A stretch of DNA of 25,163 bases from Candidatus Enterousia avistercoris (GTDB lineage: Bacteria; Pseudomonadota; Alphaproteobacteria; Rs-D84), in the NCBI GenBank assembly GCA_017694255.1, contig JADINC010000005.1, positions 1-25,163 on the forward strand. Reading direction: 5' to 3'. The translations under genes and the position numbers were made by a program. Positions 22,713 to 25,163 of the stretch are shown here, piece after piece. Position 1 is the first letter of the stretch. Each line of letters begins with the position of its first letter. A model generated the notes under the pieces. It searched no databases. It worked only from the letters and a program-made list of their open reading frames with translations, and was not told the DNA's origin.

Positions 22713-23867
22713 ATGAAATTCACCAGACGAACACTTTTAAAATTTGCCGGTATTGGCACTGTCGCAATTGCAATGATGCCACGTGTTGCGTTTGCGGCGC
22801 GCAATTCATTGCGCACAGTTCGCACGGGGGTTCAGCCTGGCAATAAAACGCGTCTGGTTATTGAAACGGGTGAACGCCCATCTTATACGGTATCGTATCC
22901 CGCAAATCAACTAGTGATAACACTGGCGAATACGGCGGCAAACACTGCGTTGGCACCGACATTGGCGGCGGGTACACTGGTCCGCGCCATTACCCAGGTT
23001 CAATCTGGGGATAAACTACAAATTATTGCCGATTTAACCAGGCCTATTAATGAAGTTCCGCGGGATAATATAATGCTGTTGTCGCCAAATGGTGATAACG
23101 ATTATCGATTGGTGTTGGATTTTGCGGCGTCGTCTGGTGCACCAGTTCAAACGGCGGCATCCAGTACTAAAAAAACATCCGCCCCATCACGCAAATACGT
23201 TGTTGTGATTGACGCGGGCCACGGCGGGAAAGATCCGGGCTGTATAGGCAAGGGCGGCACCCAGGAAAAGGTTGTTGTATTATCCGTGGCGAAAAAATTA
23301 AAGTCTAAATTGGACGCAGCGGGATTCCAGACATATTTAACACGCAGTAATGATACATATTTAAAACTGGCTCAGCGCGCGGCGATTGGCGAAAAGAAAC
23401 ACGCTGATTTGTTCTTGTCATTGCATGCAAACGCAAACCCCAGCCGTTCTATGCAGGGATTTTCAATCTATACATTATCTGAAAAGGCGTCGGATGAAGA
23501 AGCGGCTAAATTGGCCGATGCCGAAAATGCCGCTGATAAAATTGATGTCAGTGGGTTTGAACAGTTTGATAAAGACATCAGAATCGCGTTGTCATCACTG
23601 CAACAACACGCGGTCGCTGCAATGTCCGTAGAATACGCCAATGGTTGTGCATCGCAATTCAAGCGCGCAAAAATCACCCAACAACCGGGGCCAGACGTTC
23701 GCCATGCACCATTTGCGGTATTGCGTTCGACTGTACCGGGGGCGCTGATTGAATTGGGGCATTTGTCAAATGCGGCTGAAGAAAAACTGTTAAAATCATC
23801 ATCGCACCAGGATAAATTGGTCGCCGCCATCGTAAAATCCGTCAAGGCATACAATTTTGATGTTTAA
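22713..23867 (+). CDS. N-acetylmuramoyl-L-alanine amidase, AmiC-type, Tat-exported
   Basis: This 384-residue periplasmic Zn amidase cleaves the amide bond between muramic acid and the peptide stem, typically during septal splitting. The N-terminus has a twin-arginine signal (TRRTLLKFAG, then a hydrophobic run ending RVAFA), as for E. coli AmiA/AmiC. An AMIN-like domain spans about residues 33-140. A Ser/Thr/Ala/Lys linker to about 160 leads to the Amidase_3 domain: Zn ligands His170 (DAGHGG), Glu185 (TQEK) and His238 (SLHAN), and catalytic Glu347 (LIELGHLSN). Domain order and length match AmiC. It is preceded by a strong promoter lying 8 nt before the ATG and followed directly by the tRNA-Ser promoter. 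Confidence 0.94.
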   Translation: MKFTRRTLLKFAGIGTVAIAMMPRVAFAARNSLRTVRTGVQPGNKTRLVIETGERPSYTVSYPANQLVITLANTAANTALAPTLAAGTLVRAITQVQSGDKLQIIADLTRPINEVPRDNIMLLSPNGDNDYRLVLDFAASSGAPVQTAASSTKKTSAPSRKYVVVIDAGHGGKDPGCIGKGGTQEKVVVLSVAKKLKSKLDAAGFQTYLTRSNDTYLKLAQRAAIGEKKHADLFLSLHANANPSRSMQGFSIYTLSEKASDEEAAKLADAENAADKIDVSGFEQFDKDIRIALSSLQQHAVAAMSVEYANGCASQFKRAKITQQPGPDVRHAPFAVLRSTVPGALIELGHLSNAAEEKLLKSSSHQDKLVAAIVKSVKAYNFDV

Positions 23868-23871
23868 TCAC

Positions 23872-23899
23872 TTGCAAATAAAAACAGAATCTGTATAAT
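23872..23899 (+). promoter_or_regulatory. Predicted tRNA-Ser promoter
   Basis: TTGCAA (23872-23877), a 16-nt spacer and TATAAT (23894-23899). Confidence 0.75.
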
Positions 23900-23910
23900 C
23901 ACACATCGTT

Positions 23911-24000
23911 GGAGACGTGGCAGAGTGGTCGAATGCGCGCGACTCGAAATCGTGTATACGGGCAACCGTATCAAGGGTTCGAATCCCTTCGTCTCCGCCA
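23911..24000 (+). tRNA. tRNA-Ser (CGA anticodon)
   Basis: A 90-nt class II tRNA with a long variable arm and encoded CCA: acceptor GGAGACG/CGTCTCC, anticodon loop CTCGAAA (CGA, reading UCG), variable arm ATACGG..CCGTAT, and T-arm AAGGG-TTCGAAT-CCCTT. Confidence 0.96.
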
Positions 24001-24041
24001 GGTATAACAAAATGCCCCCATGCGGGGCATTTTGTTATACC
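24001..24041 (+). terminator. Perfect 18-bp hairpin abutting the tRNA-Ser CCA
   Basis: The left arm (24001-24018) and right arm (24024-24041) are exact complements around the loop CATGC, with a GCCCC/GGGGC core and an AT-rich base. It starts at the first nucleotide after CCA. The right arm contains ATTTTGTT, so termination is possible but imperfect. Confidence 0.7.
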
Positions 24042-24176
24042 CAGTGAAACGAAACGGTGCGAATCCATCGCAATCGCAGATTGCCGGTTCGACAACAAGT
24101 AGATTTGACCAGTGCAACGCAGTCAAATCGTCACGGTTTCCCCGCAGCCGATGCGTATGCATCGTGCGAGGGAATA
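24042..24176 (+). other. Structured tRNA-3'-end element (Ser copy)
   Basis: Collinear with the Arg element. A 44-nt block (24059-24102) starts GCGAATCC and ends TTCGACAACAAGTAG. An 8-bp hairpin follows (GATTTGAC/GTCAAATC, 24102-24129, 12-nt loop), then a 21-nt block (24147-24167) with stem CGATGC/GCATCG, then TCGTGCGAGGGAATAC running into the tRNA 3'-end copy. No credible reading frame is present. Confidence 0.8.
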
Positions 24177-24190
24177 CTTCGTCTCCGCCA
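24177..24190 (+). repeat. Second copy of the tRNA-Ser 3' end
   Basis: CTTCGTCTCCGCCA is identical to the last 14 nt of tRNA-Ser (23987-24000), and terminates the structured element. Confidence 0.9.
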
Positions 24191-24230
24191 CAATAAAAAA
24201 TCACGCCCAGCGGGCGTGTTTTTTATTGTG
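24189..24230 (+). terminator. Long hairpin abutting the second tRNA-Ser 3'-end copy
   Basis: A CACGCCC-AGC-GGGCGTG core is extended by A-rich/T-rich arms with one bulge and includes TTTTTT after the core. It repeats the tRNA-then-hairpin arrangement seen at 24001. Confidence 0.8.
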
Positions 24231-24349
24231 TTTGATAATGTGGATTCGAACCCGGGGCAAAGGGTTCGAACCGCCGCAAAAAGGCGGACGGGCGTACGCC
24301 GGTTTGCGCGAATGCGCAAATTTTGCCAGGTGATGCAGCGCAGCGAAAT
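24231..24349 (+). other. Intergenic segment between tRNA-Ser 3'-end copies 2 and 3
   Basis: I see no gene here. It holds T-arm-like GGATTCGAACCC and GGGTTCGAACC strings, a CCGCC/GGCGG pair, and a TTTGCGC-GAAT-GCGCAAA hairpin at 24303-24320. It does not clearly align with the two collinear elements and may be a degenerate or different unit. Confidence 0.5.
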
Positions 24350-24370
24350 AATCCCTTCGTCTCCGCCAGG
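24350..24370 (+). repeat. Third copy of the tRNA-Ser 3' end
   Basis: These 21 nt are identical to 23982-24002, covering the T-stem 3' strand, acceptor strand, CCA and the following GG. The direct repeat spacing is 368 bp. It resembles an attachment-site duplication flanking inserted DNA. Confidence 0.9.
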
Positions 24371-24395
24371 AATTATACAGCCCCGCAGTATTTTA

Positions 24396-24424
24396 TTGAA
24401 TTTTTAGCCGTTTTATGATATAAT
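24396..24424 (+). promoter_or_regulatory. Predicted promoter upstream of the Mu F-like gene
   Basis: TTGAAT (24396-24401), a 17-nt spacer and TATAAT (24419-24424) predict a start near 24431. Confidence 0.65.
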
Positions 24425-24463
24425 CACACAAAGTAATCGGACGCGACGCGCCCATCTTTTTTT

Positions 24464-24486
24464 ATCCCGTCATGCGGGATTTTTTA
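24464..24486 (+). terminator. Terminator or attenuator in the leader of the Mu F-like gene
   Basis: ATCCCG-TCATG-CGGGAT is followed by TTTTTT, about 33 nt after the predicted start and before the ORF. Full termination would yield a roughly 55-nt RNA. Confidence 0.7.
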
Positions 24487-24510
24487 TTTATAACAAAAAA
24501 GGGAATAAAT

Positions 24511-25163
24511 ATGAAACGACCGGAATTCTTGACAAAGTTAATAACATCACCGGCATATGCAAACAAAAACAGCAACGAATTTGCCCGCGCAACCCAGTAT
24601 ATGAATTTATTATATCCTGGCAAAATTAATTTTGATACATCGGGCAATATGATTCAACCACAGTATGATATGACATTGGAACAATTCCAAACAGCCCAAT
24701 TTGAGTTAAATTCCGATTTTGAAAGCGCCAAACAAGAAGCAGAAGATGAAATTCAAACAGAATATGGCGAATATTTTGAGAATATGGGGATTGATTTTAA
24801 TATAGACAATTATGTAATCCAATCCGAAGTCATAGCGGTCAAAGTATTATATCCTTCGGGCAATATTATAACACGTAATCTGCTTATATATGATTTAAAC
24901 ATTCCCAACTTTGCAAAACAACCAAAAATATGGCGATGGCACAGCGAAGGGACCGATGGTACGTGCGATGAATGTGCCGCACTGGACGAAACAGTGTTTT
25001 TTGAAGAGTCAGATATTCCCGAAATACCGGTACATCCGAATTGTCGTTGCTGGGTGGAAGAACAGGAACTAGATGATAATAATAAAACTGTTTTCAGCAG
25101 AGTATATAAAGGTTACAAAAAAGAAAATAAAACAAGTGAAGCAAGCAATATGAAAATCAGCGA
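24511..25163 (+). CDS. Phage Mu F-like / head-morphogenesis-type protein, partial
   Basis: The frame is open from the ATG at 24511 (SD AAGGGA) to the right edge, 217 full codons. The first 150 residues are acidic and soluble, with no recognised domain. At 152-180 comes a Cys/His cluster: Cys152 and Cys155 (GTCDECAALD), then IPVHPNCRCWV with His175, Cys178 and Cys180. This CxxC..HPNCRC pattern marks the C-terminal region of Mu gpF/SPP1 gp7-like minor head proteins and related toxin-associated domains. It sits just after the tRNA-Ser 3'-end duplications, so it may belong to an integrated element. No other phage gene is visible, and the 3' end is outside the window. Confidence 0.7.
   Translation, partial: MKRPEFLTKLITSPAYANKNSNEFARATQYMNLLYPGKINFDTSGNMIQPQYDMTLEQFQTAQFELNSDFESAKQEAEDEIQTEYGEYFENMGIDFNIDNYVIQSEVIAVKVLYPSGNIITRNLLIYDLNIPNFAKQPKIWRWHSEGTDGTCDECAALDETVFFEESDIPEIPVHPNCRCWVEEQELDDNNKTVFSRVYKGYKKENKTSEASNMKIS

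Noticed and set aside
24231..24349. A third full copy of the structured tRNA-3'-end element
   Set aside because: I tried to align it with the two collinear elements. The 44-nt and 21-nt blocks are not recognisable, so I do not count it as a member.
23868..24407. Frames across tRNA-Ser and its downstream repeats
   Set aside because: They translate tRNA sequence and hairpins and show no protein-like composition.

Overview
The window looks like a chromosomal segment of a moderately AT-rich alphaproteobacterium. The best evidence is a circularly permuted, two-piece tmRNA gene whose tag begins AANDN, as in Caulobacter-type alphaproteobacteria. A Tat-exported AmiC-type amidase, the tsaB-rimI pair and GTCATCCC-type palindromic intergenic repeats agree with this. 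Rubrerythrin suggests an anaerobic or microaerobic habitat, and secreted Cys-rich proteins with InlB-B-type repeats suggest a host-associated (for example gut) lineage. The habitat is inference; no rRNA is present to place the organism. Protein genes use the standard bacterial code with UAA/UGA/UAG stops.

Layout. 1-6003 (-): the first 2001 codons of a giant secreted Cys-rich repeat protein that runs off the left edge. 6116-8131: gpmI and a divergent XRE regulator, apparently sharing one palindromic -35 box. 8204-8965 (-): a 253-residue paralog of the N-terminus of the giant protein. 9091-9565: RNase P RNA and a CAU-anticodon tRNA. 9650-10942: a PIF1/RecD-type helicase. 10890-14661 (-): a lon-like gene without its peptidase domain, then tsaB, rimI and an unknown gene in a tightly packed operon. 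14754-15394: a small membrane protein and permuted ssrA, divergent from obg. 15417-17616: obg, an unknown gene and rubrerythrin. 17646-18074: a palindrome-rich intergenic region. 18075-18954 (-): a lipoprotein and a PNPOx-like protein. 19021-19271 (-): tRNA-Arg(CCG) followed by an unusual structured element ending in a copy of the tRNA 3' end. 19324-21236 (-): prfB with a programmed +1 frameshift, then an APH-fold protein lacking the catalytic Asp. 21357-23867 (+): a secreted Cys-containing protein and the Tat amidase. 23911-24370 (+): tRNA-Ser(CGA) followed by the same class of structured element and two more copies of its 3' end. 24511-end (+): the start of a gene with a phage Mu F-like C-terminal motif.

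The strongest candidate for something undescribed is the pair of tRNA-3'-end elements downstream of tRNA-Arg(CCG) and tRNA-Ser(CGA). They are collinear: a 44-nt block of equal length, then a 21-nt hairpin block with compensatory base changes, then a shared TCGTGCGAGKGAATRC motif. Each ends in a copy of the 3' end of its own neighbouring tRNA. Also notable are the peptidase-less Lon, a recurrent promoter geometry that predicts nearly leaderless mRNAs for lon, prfB, the helicase and the amidase, and the giant Cys-rich ORF.

Translation and quality control are well represented: ssrA, prfB, rnpB, three tRNAs, tsaB (t6A synthesis), rimI, obg and lon-like. Much of the rest concerns the cell envelope or secretion.
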